Shown piece by piece: positions 50,959 through 57,529 of a stretch of 57,529 bases of DNA. The position numbers and the translations under genes were made by a program. The notes under the pieces were generated by a model. The model was not told the origin of the DNA and made no database searches. It saw only the letters and a program-made list of their open reading frames with translations. Position 1 is the first letter of the stretch, and each line of letters starts with the position of its first letter. The DNA is from Paenibacillus koleovorans NBRC 103111 (GTDB lineage Bacteria; Bacillota; Bacilli; Paenibacillales; NBRC-103111), in assembly GCF_004000845.1 (NCBI RefSeq), contig NZ_BIMA01000040.1:1-57529 (forward strand), in the 5' to 3' direction.

Positions 50959-53091
50959 GGACTGTTCTTGAACCATGTTGCGGATGGCGGGGTAATTCAT
51001 TTTGCCGCTCCCCAGCAGCGGGATGGCATCGATTTCGACGAGATCGGAGGGAAGCTTCAGCGAGGAATGGCCGTTCAGGCTTAGAAACTCGCGAAGCTTC
51101 TCTTTTTGGATCCCTTTGTTCGAGGTGACGAGCACGATTTTCTCGCCTTTTCTCGCATCGGGTAGCTGGATGGCGGCGAATTGCGCATTGCCGAAGCATT
51201 GCTCGGCCAGTTGCTCTACATCGATCAGCGACACCATCTCGCCTGCGATTTTGGCGAACATTTTGCGTCTCGCTTGGATCGTCACGTAGCCGTCCGGGCT
51301 CACGTCAACGATGTCTCCCGTGTCATACCAAGCTTCGGCGGGCACGAATCCTTTCCGGTGGATCAGGTACCCCTTCATCACATTCGGGCCTTGCACGAGC
51401 AAATTCCCTCCGCGCTCGATCCCCTCGACAGGCTCCACTTTCCATCGGATGCCCGGCACGAATTGGCCGACCGTTCCTTTGCGGTACATCAGTGGCGAGT
51501 TCAGGGCCAGCACGGGGGACGTCTCCGTGATGCCATATCCTTCGATGATTCGGATGCCGAACTTGTTCTGCCACAGCTCGCGCACCTCTTCTCGCAGCTT
51601 CTCCGCGCCGGCGGCCGCATACCTGACATTGAAGAAATCATACGGATGCGCGTGTTTGCCATAGTGGCTTAGGAAAGTCGATGTGCCGAATATCGCCGTC
51701 ACTTTTTTCTCATAGGACATCTCTGGAATTTCCTTATAGTGGAGCGGGCTGGGATACAGGAACACCTTGGCCCCCGTGAGCACCGGCAGCAAAGTGCCGA
51801 CTGTCAGGCCGAAGCTGTGAAACATTGGAAGTGCGTTGAAAAAGTAGTCCCGTTGCGTAAAATCGATCATCGCCCGCACCTGCTGGATGTTGGCGAACAG
51901 GTTCGCGTGTGTCAGTACGACACCCTTGGGTTTGCTTTCGCTGCCGGAGGTGAACAGGACGAGCTCGCTATGGGATGCTGTGGCGGTTTGCCGGTTGTAT
52001 TTATAGGCGATGAGGCCTTTTATTTTATCCAGGACGGCGATTGAGGCGCGTAAGTCTTCCAGGTAGAGGATCGTTGCGTGTTCGTTTAGTGATTGCATCA
52101 GCTGGTGGAATTTGCCCTTTTCGACGAATAGACGGGAAGTGAGCAGCGTCCGGGTGCCTGCAGTTTGGATCGCATCGAGGAGCGTGGGTAGGCCTGCCGA
52201 GAAATTAAGCATGGCCGGTGTTTTGCCAATTTTGAACAAGGAAAAGAGCGTGACCAGCAAGCCGTTGGCATTGGGCAGGAAGATGGCGACCCGCTCTTGG
52301 TCGGGGATCGATTTATGAAGGGCGTTGCCGAGGACATGGCTGCCGAGCACTAGCTGCTTGTAAGTAAGCTTGCCGTTCAAGTCTTCGGCTACGACGGTCT
52401 TACTTCCGTTGCTTTTTGCGGCGAGCAGCAGCCGGTTGAACAGATTGACGTCCTGTTCGAGGCGGGACTGCACGATCAGATCCTGGAGCTTTCGCAGGAT
52501 CATGTAGGACGCTTCGCGTTTCTTTTCTTTCATCGGCAGCCGGTCGTTCACTTTTACGGTAAATGGTTCTCCTACATGGAGACTGACGCGGGGGAACCAG
52601 GTTGTTTTGTGCAAATGGTTGATGTAGCTCAGCTTGGAGCGCTCCAGCCCGTTGATGGCGACCGGGTAGACGGGCACGCCGGTTTTCAAGGCGATATAGC
52701 CGGAGCCGTCGTATATTTTCATCAGCCCGCCGGTTACCGTAATCCGCCCTTCAGGGAAAATGACGAGCGGCTTGCCGCTTTTGACGGTTTGCACCATTTT
52801 GCGGACGCTGAGCGGGTTTCGCGGGTCGACCGTGATGTGATTTCGCTGGCTGACGATCCAGTGAAACCGTCTGGCGATGTGCGTGTTCACGACGAAATGA
52901 ACTTCCTTGGGTAGCACCATGCCGAGCAGAATCGCTTCCCATAGGGAAACATGGTTTGGCATAACCAGGAACGGCTTGCTCCGATCGATCCGCTCGATGC
53001 CTTCCACCTTCAGCCTGAACAGATGACGGAGCACCCGTTTTAGAAACGGTTCCAACATAAGGCGGAACAATAGCGCAAGCGCCTTCTCCAT
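50953..53091 (-). CDS. aas: Acyl-ACP synthetase/acyltransferase, Aas-like fusion
   Basis: A 712-residue two-domain protein as in E. coli Aas: an N-terminal 1-acylglycerol-3-phosphate-type acyltransferase (about 1-190, FPEGRITVTGGLMKIYDGSG) and a C-terminal adenylate-forming acyl-ACP synthetase (about 220-712, LFTSGSESKPKGVVLTH, GYGITETSPV, WYDTGDIV, LGSGKMNY). Such enzymes re-acylate lysophospholipids at the membrane. The acyltransferase motif is NHVSLWE, so the usual HX4D is HX4E. ATG 53091 is chosen because AGGGGAG is correctly spaced; GTG 53103 overlaps that site. Its stop abuts the MFS stop in CTATAG. Confidence 0.9.
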   Translation of the reverse strand: MEKALALLFRLMLEPFLKRVLRHLFRLKVEGIERIDRSKPFLVMPNHVSLWEAILLGMVLPKEVHFVVNTHIARRFHWIVSQRNHITVDPRNPLSVRKMVQTVKSGKPLVIFPEGRITVTGGLMKIYDGSGYIALKTGVPVYPVAINGLERSKLSYINHLHKTTWFPRVSLHVGEPFTVKVNDRLPMKEKKREASYMILRKLQDLIVQSRLEQDVNLFNRLLLAAKSNGSKTVVAEDLNGKLTYKQLVLGSHVLGNALHKSIPDQERVAIFLPNANGLLVTLFSLFKIGKTPAMLNFSAGLPTLLDAIQTAGTRTLLTSRLFVEKGKFHQLMQSLNEHATILYLEDLRASIAVLDKIKGLIAYKYNRQTATASHSELVLFTSGSESKPKGVVLTHANLFANIQQVRAMIDFTQRDYFFNALPMFHSFGLTVGTLLPVLTGAKVFLYPSPLHYKEIPEMSYEKKVTAIFGTSTFLSHYGKHAHPYDFFNVRYAAAGAEKLREEVRELWQNKFGIRIIEGYGITETSPVLALNSPLMYRKGTVGQFVPGIRWKVEPVEGIERGGNLLVQGPNVMKGYLIHRKGFVPAEAWYDTGDIVDVSPDGYVTIQARRKMFAKIAGEMVSLIDVEQLAEQCFGNAQFAAIQLPDARKGEKIVLVTSNKGIQKEKLREFLSLNGHSSLKLPSDLVEIDAIPLLGSGKMNYPAIRNMVQEQSL

Positions 53092-53477
53092 AGTCGATTT
53101 CACTCCCCTACGGGCGATCCCCGTGCGTTCCTTTGTTGGTTTATCATATGCAAGCGGGGGAGGGAAGGAACTCAGGCGGCGAGTGTGGGGGACAGGCGGC
53201 CAAGTAAAGCTTGGTCACTGGAGAACGGAGTCAAAAAGAGACGAATCGTACATTTCCTCGTCCCCTGCGTGTGGTGCACAACCTTCTCTTGCTCGGCCAG
53301 TAACTATGCGCCAGCTGAACACTTTCGTCGGAAGTCACGACGGTATAAACTAAGCTTCGCTCCTGATGAACCATTTTTCACACCCCGGCTCCGAAAACCT
53401 CCAACGCCTCGCTACACGCTGGTGACGGAAAATAGGTTTATAGCATACGCTCGTCGAGTGGGCGACGTGGGGAATGG
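53092..53477. other. No recognisable gene
   Basis: This 386-bp stretch holds no frame with a good ribosome binding site and no clear repeat or terminator. Plus-strand frames at 53123-53353 and 53185-53493 have no family likeness. It contains the 5' leader of the Aas-like gene and possibly the 3' end of the Rieske transcript. Confidence 0.5.
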
Positions 53478-53783
53478 TTACCTGGTGGGATAAGTCAACT
53501 GCGCGATCAACACGCCGTCCCTTTCCACAACCGCATACATATCGAGCCTCGCCCCTGGCACATTGTGACAGCGGCCTGTGTACGACTCGAACGTCCAGCC
53601 ATGCAGGGGACAGACCAGGTCGCCGTCCTCAAGCTCGACGGTGTAGCCCGCGTGCGGACAAGTGCGGGAGATCAGCTTGAATGCGCCGTCCTCTTCGAAC
53701 AGAAAATAATAGTCCCGCTCCAGCACCACTTCCGCCGGAAAACGAGTAAAGGCCGTCTTTGGCCCAATTTCAAGTTCCTTCAT
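53478..53783 (-). CDS. Rieske [2Fe-2S] domain protein
   Basis: A 101-residue single-domain Rieske ferredoxin-like protein. The cluster ligands are in TCPHAGYTVELEDGDLVCPLHG: Cys-Pro-His and Cys-x-x-His. The start ATG 53783 is set by AAAGGAG; a frame opening at 53864 lacks one. It would carry electrons for an oxygenase or serve as a Rieske ferredoxin. A good promoter lies 50-80 bp upstream. The divergent neighbour is an SRPBCC protein. Confidence 0.88.
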   Translation of the reverse strand: MKELEIGPKTAFTRFPAEVVLERDYYFLFEEDGAFKLISRTCPHAGYTVELEDGDLVCPLHGWTFESYTGRCHNVPGARLDMYAVVERDGVLIAQLTYPTR

Positions 53784-53835
53784 GCGCGCGAGTCTCCTTT
53801 GGAATGGATCGTATGCAACCGTTGGATTTAGCTTT

Positions 53836-53864
53836 ATCATATAGAGCATAGCACTACGTTTCAA
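53836..53864 (-). promoter_or_regulatory. Promoter of the Rieske gene
   Basis: On the minus strand: -35 TTGAAA (complement of 53859-53864), exactly 17 bp, then -10 TATGAT (complement of 53836-53841). It leads to a start at 53783. Confidence 0.65.
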
Positions 53865-53883
53865 GAAGGAGTGTACGATTTTT

Positions 53884-54387
53884 ATGCCGATTATCCGATC
53901 CGAGTGGATTATTCAAGCGCCAATCCAAGTGTGCTTCGATCTGTCCAGGAGCATTGAGCTGCATATGGAGTCGACCTCGCAGACGCAAGAGCGCGCTGTC
54001 GCCGGGAGGACGAGCGGGTTGATCGAGCTGGGGGAGACCGTTACATGGGAGGCGATTCATTTCGGAATCCGACAGCGGCTCACGTCGAGAATAACCGCTT
54101 TCGAGCCGCCTTATCGATTCGTAGACGAGATGGTAAGCGGGGCATTCAGCCGATTTTATCACGAGCATCGATTTGAATCCCGCGATGGAGAGACCCGGAT
54201 GAGCGACGTTTTCGACTATACGTCACCACTAGGACTTATCGGCAGACTAGCGGACAAGCTGTTCCTACAGGCGTACATGGAAAGGCTTCTCTACCGTCGG
54301 AACGCCTGCATCAAACAAAAAGCCGAGCAGCTCGTCTCCTCCCAGGCGACAAGCGACTCGACTTCAAACCACAAGCCTACTGACTGA
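53884..54387 (+). CDS. SRPBCC-family protein
   Basis: A 167-residue START-like (SRPBCC) protein. N-terminal strand SEWIIQAPIQVCFDLSRSIELH, then the barrel with GLIELGETVTWEAIHFGIRQRLTSRITAF and FSRFYHEHRFESRDGETRMSDVFDY. The C-terminal helix, LADKLFLQAYMERLLYRRN, lies where CoxG- or polyketide-cyclase-like proteins have theirs. AAGGAG precedes ATG 53884. It is divergent from the Rieske gene. Its 3' end overlaps the convergent VanY-like gene by 11 bp. Confidence 0.85.
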   Translation: MPIIRSEWIIQAPIQVCFDLSRSIELHMESTSQTQERAVAGRTSGLIELGETVTWEAIHFGIRQRLTSRITAFEPPYRFVDEMVSGAFSRFYHEHRFESRDGETRMSDVFDYTSPLGLIGRLADKLFLQAYMERLLYRRNACIKQKAEQLVSSQATSDSTSNHKPTD

Positions 54388-55198
54388 CCGGCAAAGCGTT
54401 GTAGTACTCTTCCATCGTGATGCCGCGGGATGCGATGTCCTTGGCCACTTGCTTGCCTACGAAGCGAATGTGCCACGGCTCATACTGATACCCGGTGATG
54501 GACTCCTTACCCTTCGGGTAACGGATGATAAACCCGTATTCGTGCACATGCGCCTCCAGCCACTTCGCTTCCGGCGTGCCGGCGAAGCAGTCCTCCGCGG
54601 CACATTTGCCGGAGCTGCCGGAGACGTCGATCGCGAGTCCGGTCTCATGCTCGCTATGGCCCGGGACCGCGCTGTACGTCTTGGCTTTGGCTTCGCCGTC
54701 GCGCTTGACGTAGCTCTCGAACAGCGACTTCTGTGTCGCATGCGAGCGATAAGCGGACACTCCGGCTAGCGAGATGTTGTCCTTCTTCGCTCCGGCGAAC
54801 AGCTGCTCCAGGGCGGTCGCCGCTTCTTGGCGCAGCTTGCGCTTCTCGATTTTCTCGCTGAAGATGAACGCCACTTCCGGATACACCAAGTCCTTCGGCG
54901 CATACGAGTCCGGCAGCTTGAACTGCTTGTTGACCAAAGCGGTTATGCTCTCCGGCGCGGCGACGACCTGGATGGCATCCCCGGTTTTGGTGCCGGCCGG
55001 AGTTTTCGCCGGCGTCGGGCTAGGTGTAGCGGTAGCGGTCGGCGTCACCGAAGGGCTCGCGCTTGGCGCAGGCGACGTCGAGGACGGCGAAGGAGTGGGC
55101 GTGGGTGTTGGTGTAGTCGGGCTCGACCTGGTGCCGCAGCCTGTGCCGATAGCAGCAGCGGCAAGCAAGATTGCAGCCGTCTTGAGCAGCTTGTTCAT
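54377..55198 (-). CDS. VanY-type D-alanyl-D-alanine carboxypeptidase lipoprotein
   Basis: A 273-residue lipoprotein with lipobox AAAIGTGC and a long Pro/Thr/Ser-rich linker (about residues 25-70). The M15B peptidase domain follows. Zinc and active-site motifs are SEHETGLAIDVS, where His and Asp are ligands (SxHxxGxAxD), and EPWHIRFVG with the third His. Membrane-anchored on the outer face, it would trim the terminal D-Ala of peptidoglycan stem peptides. AGGAGG lies 10 bp before ATG 55198. No VanR/S/H genes are nearby, so this is housekeeping cell-wall trimming rather than glycopeptide resistance. Confidence 0.93.
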   Translation of the reverse strand: MNKLLKTAAILLAAAAIGTGCGTRSSPTTPTPTPTPSPSSTSPAPSASPSVTPTATATPSPTPAKTPAGTKTGDAIQVVAAPESITALVNKQFKLPDSYAPKDLVYPEVAFIFSEKIEKRKLRQEAATALEQLFAGAKKDNISLAGVSAYRSHATQKSLFESYVKRDGEAKAKTYSAVPGHSEHETGLAIDVSGSSGKCAAEDCFAGTPEAKWLEAHVHEYGFIIRYPKGKESITGYQYEPWHIRFVGKQVAKDIASRGITMEEYYNALPVSQ

Positions 55199-55431
55199 GA
55201 ATGGAAGACCTCCTGGCTAGTGGTAGCGCAATGCATAGATTGCGGCTTTTCCCAGAGTTCCATCTTACCATTTTCCATACGTTCGAATCAAAGGTTGCCG
55301 CCACCGGCGAGCTTGCAACTCAACGATCCAATCAGGGTAAAGAGATGCACGATTCTGCATAACAACCCGGACAAAGAATCTAGCAATTCCATGATATAAT
55401 GAAGCAAGGATTGAAACTGGGAGGGATTCGA

Positions 55432-56406
55432 GTGGAATTTCGTAGATTAGGCAAAAGCGGTCTGGAAGTGTCGATTTTGGGGCTAGGGACGAATGCATTC
55501 GGCTGGCGTGTGGACAAAGAGGCTTCGATTCGAGTGCTGCATCACGCTGTGGCGAGCGGCATCACCTTCCTGGATACAGCCAACATATATGCGGGAACGA
55601 AATCGGAGGAATATATCGGCGAGGCGTTCCGCGGCCGGCGGCAGGAAGTGCTGCTCGCAACCAAAGCAGGAATGAAACGCGGAGAGGGTCCGAATTCCAA
55701 AGGCTCTTCGAGGCAACATATTTTCAAAGAGCTGGAAGGCAGCTTAACCCGGCTGCAGACGGACTATATTGACTTGTACCAGATTCATGCGTTCGATCCG
55801 AATACGCCGCTTGAGGAGACCTTGCGCGCGTTGGACGATCTTGTCACATCGGGCAAGGTGCGGTACATCGGCGCATCGAACTATAGCGCCTGGCAGATGA
55901 TGAAGGCGCTCAGCATCAGCGAGAGCCAGCGGCTGATGAAGTACGTCTCCGTCCAACCCGGCTATTCCTTGGTAGATCGCGGCGTGGAGCGGGAACTTGT
56001 GCCGTTCTGCCTTGACCAGGGCATTGGGCTGATCCCGTATTTCCCGCTTGCCGGCGGCATCTTGACCGGCAAATATGCCGGCGGAGCGGTCCCGAACGGC
56101 TCACAGCTTGAGAAACATCCGACGTTCGCGACGCGGATGGATGCGATGCGCATGGAAGTCGGCGACAAGGTGTTGAAGCTCGCGGCCGAGATCGGCACAA
56201 CCGCTACGGCGCTTTCGCTCGCCTGGCTGATGCACCAGCCGGCCGTCAGCACCGTCATCGCAGGAGCGACGCGAGAGTCGCAGATCGACGACAACTTGAA
56301 GGCGGTCGACCTCAAACTGAGCGAGGACTTACTGCGCGCGCTGGACGAAGCAAGTGAAGCGTTCATCTACAATCGCCCGTTCGGCAGCGCCCCTCGTCGA
56401 AAGTAA
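55432..56406 (+). CDS. Aldo/keto reductase
   Basis: A 324-residue NADPH-dependent reductase with a TIM barrel, of the AKR11/12-like 'general stress protein 69' group. The tetrad is visible: Asp in FLDTANIYAGTKSEEYIG, Lys in LLATKAG and His in YQIHAFDPNTPLEE; the cofactor region near the end is STVIAGATRESQIDDNL. Start GTG 55432 has GGGAGGG 6 bp upstream; the frame opens at 55399 but that lies over an extended -10 (TGATATAAT, 55392-55400). It is 28 bp before the hydrolase gene, so the two are likely one operon. Confidence 0.93.
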   Translation: MEFRRLGKSGLEVSILGLGTNAFGWRVDKEASIRVLHHAVASGITFLDTANIYAGTKSEEYIGEAFRGRRQEVLLATKAGMKRGEGPNSKGSSRQHIFKELEGSLTRLQTDYIDLYQIHAFDPNTPLEETLRALDDLVTSGKVRYIGASNYSAWQMMKALSISESQRLMKYVSVQPGYSLVDRGVERELVPFCLDQGIGLIPYFPLAGGILTGKYAGGAVPNGSQLEKHPTFATRMDAMRMEVGDKVLKLAAEIGTTATALSLAWLMHQPAVSTVIAGATRESQIDDNLKAVDLKLSEDLLRALDEASEAFIYNRPFGSAPRRK

Positions 56407-56434
56407 CCAATCCGGAATTGGAGGAATAAATCTG

Positions 56435-57463
56435 ATGTGGCATCCCGATTCTTATTTGACCAAGCTGTACCAAGACACAACTCCCCGATACCGGTTTCAA
56501 GCGGAAAGTGAAGGGCAATGGCGAGAATGGCGAGACACGTTAAGGGGAAAATTCGCAGCGCAGCTTGGTCAGTTCCCGGAAATTTCGGCGGACTTACAGC
56601 CTGTCCTACTCGAGGAAGTGCCTTGCGACGGCTATGTGCGCCAACGCGTGGAGATGACGACCTGGTCCGGCCTCGTGATGCCGGCTTATGTATTGATCCC
56701 ATCCGGCGCTTCCCGACAAAATGAAGCACATCCAGCTATAATCGCTTGCCATGGCCACGGTTATGGCGGCAAAGCGGTTGTCGGCTTGCAAGCGGACGGT
56801 CGAACGCCAACCGAAGCGCCGGACTATCATAACAATTTCGCGATTGAGCTGGTGAAGCGGGGTTTCCTCGTTATCGTGCCGGAGCTGCTAGGATTCGGCG
56901 ATCGGAAGACGGCTGCCGATGCCGCGGGGAACGCCTCCAACTCCTGCCATACACTGTCGACAACGCTGCTGCATATGGGTCATACGATGGCCGGTCACCG
57001 TGTGTACGAGGTCATACGGGCAATCGATTACTTGCAGACGAGGCCGGATGTCGACCCCGCAAGGATCGGCATCATGGGCATCTCCGGTGGAGGCCTTGTC
57101 GCCGCATTCACCGCGGCGCTTGACGATCGGGTGCAGGCTGCCGTCGTAAGCGGGTACGTGAACACGTTTCAAGACAGTATTCTTGCCATTCACCACTGTA
57201 TAGATAACTACATTCCAGGCATCGGCCGACTCGCCGAGCTGCCGGATCTGATCGCCTTGATCGCACCGCGTCCGCTCCTGATCGAGTCGGGTGAACGCGA
57301 CAACATTTTCCCGATCCATGCGACTGTGGAAGCATACGGTCGCATTCGCGAGGTTTACCGGCTGCTGGGAGTCGCGGAAGCCGTGGAGCTCGACCGATTC
57401 GACGGGCCGCATGTGATCCACGGGGTTCGTGCCTATGAATGGCTGATTGAAAAGCTTGGCTAA
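56435..57463 (+). CDS. Alpha/beta hydrolase, acetyl-xylan-esterase/dienelactone-hydrolase-like
   Basis: A 342-residue serine hydrolase without signal peptide. The nucleophile is in GIMGISGGGLVAA, the oxyanion loop is HGHGYGGK, and the C-terminal His is in DGPHVIHG, with the Asp in ESGERDNIFP. The N-terminal 100 residues form a helical and strand extension, as in the acetyl-xylan-esterase and cephalosporin-deacetylase-like group. GGAGGAA precedes ATG 56435. An esterase acting on acetylated glycan fragments would fit the wider neighbourhood, but a link is not shown. Confidence 0.87.
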   Translation: MWHPDSYLTKLYQDTTPRYRFQAESEGQWREWRDTLRGKFAAQLGQFPEISADLQPVLLEEVPCDGYVRQRVEMTTWSGLVMPAYVLIPSGASRQNEAHPAIIACHGHGYGGKAVVGLQADGRTPTEAPDYHNNFAIELVKRGFLVIVPELLGFGDRKTAADAAGNASNSCHTLSTTLLHMGHTMAGHRVYEVIRAIDYLQTRPDVDPARIGIMGISGGGLVAAFTAALDDRVQAAVVSGYVNTFQDSILAIHHCIDNYIPGIGRLAELPDLIALIAPRPLLIESGERDNIFPIHATVEAYGRIREVYRLLGVAEAVELDRFDGPHVIHGVRAYEWLIEKLG

Positions 57464-57529
57464 CACTTTTTAAGAAAAACCATCCTGGCGGACGTTCCTC
57501 TGGCGAAGGTGTTCGGTTGGAGAGTGGGA

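Noticed and set aside
54377-55198. Glycopeptide-resistance locus
   Set aside because: A VanY-type peptidase alone is common in cell-wall remodelling; there are no VanR, VanS, VanH, VanA or VanX genes around it.

Overview
The window looks like chromosomal DNA of a spore-forming Firmicute of the Paenibacillaceae, most likely Paenibacillus or a close relative. This rests on GerA/GerB spore-germination remnants, strong Shine-Dalgarno sites (AAGGAGG type) with frequent GTG and TTG starts, a YesM/YesN two-component pair beside an Lpl-type sugar importer without its own ATPase, RNase J, a CBO0543-family membrane protein, and very modular secreted carbohydrate-active proteins. I saw no rRNA, tRNA, CRISPR array, insertion sequence or phage gene.

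Layout. (1) 0.3-8.1 kb: a decayed germination operon, an ArsR plus START-domain pair under a self-contained promoter/operator, RNase J, a small basic protein, a membrane protein that resembles integral-membrane terpene cyclases, and an MFS exporter with a promoter and an operator-like palindrome. (2) 8.1-8.55 kb: non-coding DNA with two families of direct repeats. (3) 8.55-15.5 kb: two divergent catabolic operons. On the minus strand are a threonine-synthase-like PLP enzyme, a Gfo/Idh/MocA dehydrogenase, an MBL hydrolase and an AspA/AstE deacylase. On the plus strand are an uncharacterised conserved protein, an SDR dehydrogenase and an IclR regulator. Each operon begins with a short leader ORF joined to the first gene by ATGA. 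(4) 15.6-36.8 kb: a long co-directional glycan-utilisation block holding a GH63-like hydrolase, a YesN-type regulator, an unusual double-sensor YesM-type kinase, a solute-binding lipoprotein with two permeases, two large secreted modular proteins, a sialidase-like propeller, an HpaI-type aldolase, a NagA-like deacetylase, a sulfatase and a creatininase-family hydrolase. (5) 36.8-43.3 kb: a Gfo/Idh/MocA dehydrogenase, a LacI regulator with its own operator-like palindrome, a GH2 beta-mannosidase-like enzyme and a second sulfatase. (6) 43.3-51 kb: a CBO0543 membrane protein, a PhyH dioxygenase, a secreted beta-helix protein with tandem carbohydrate-binding-like modules, a PIG-L deacetylase, a SelA-like PLP enzyme and an MFS transporter. 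(7) 51-57.5 kb: an Aas-like lipid enzyme, Rieske and SRPBCC proteins, a VanY-type carboxypeptidase lipoprotein, an aldo/keto reductase and an alpha/beta hydrolase.

How the genes may work together (inference). Regions 4-6 read as a Gram-positive polysaccharide-utilisation locus for a decorated glycan, probably sulfated and N-acetylated. Secreted beta-helix and DUF4838-type proteins would attack the polymer, the Lpl-type importer would bring in oligosaccharides, and cytoplasmic enzymes (GH63-like, GH2, two sulfatases without signal peptides, NagA-like and PIG-L deacetylases) would strip them. Dehydrogenases, the aldolase and the SelA-like PLP enzyme would then feed the monomers into central metabolism. 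The substrate cannot be read from the sequence alone.
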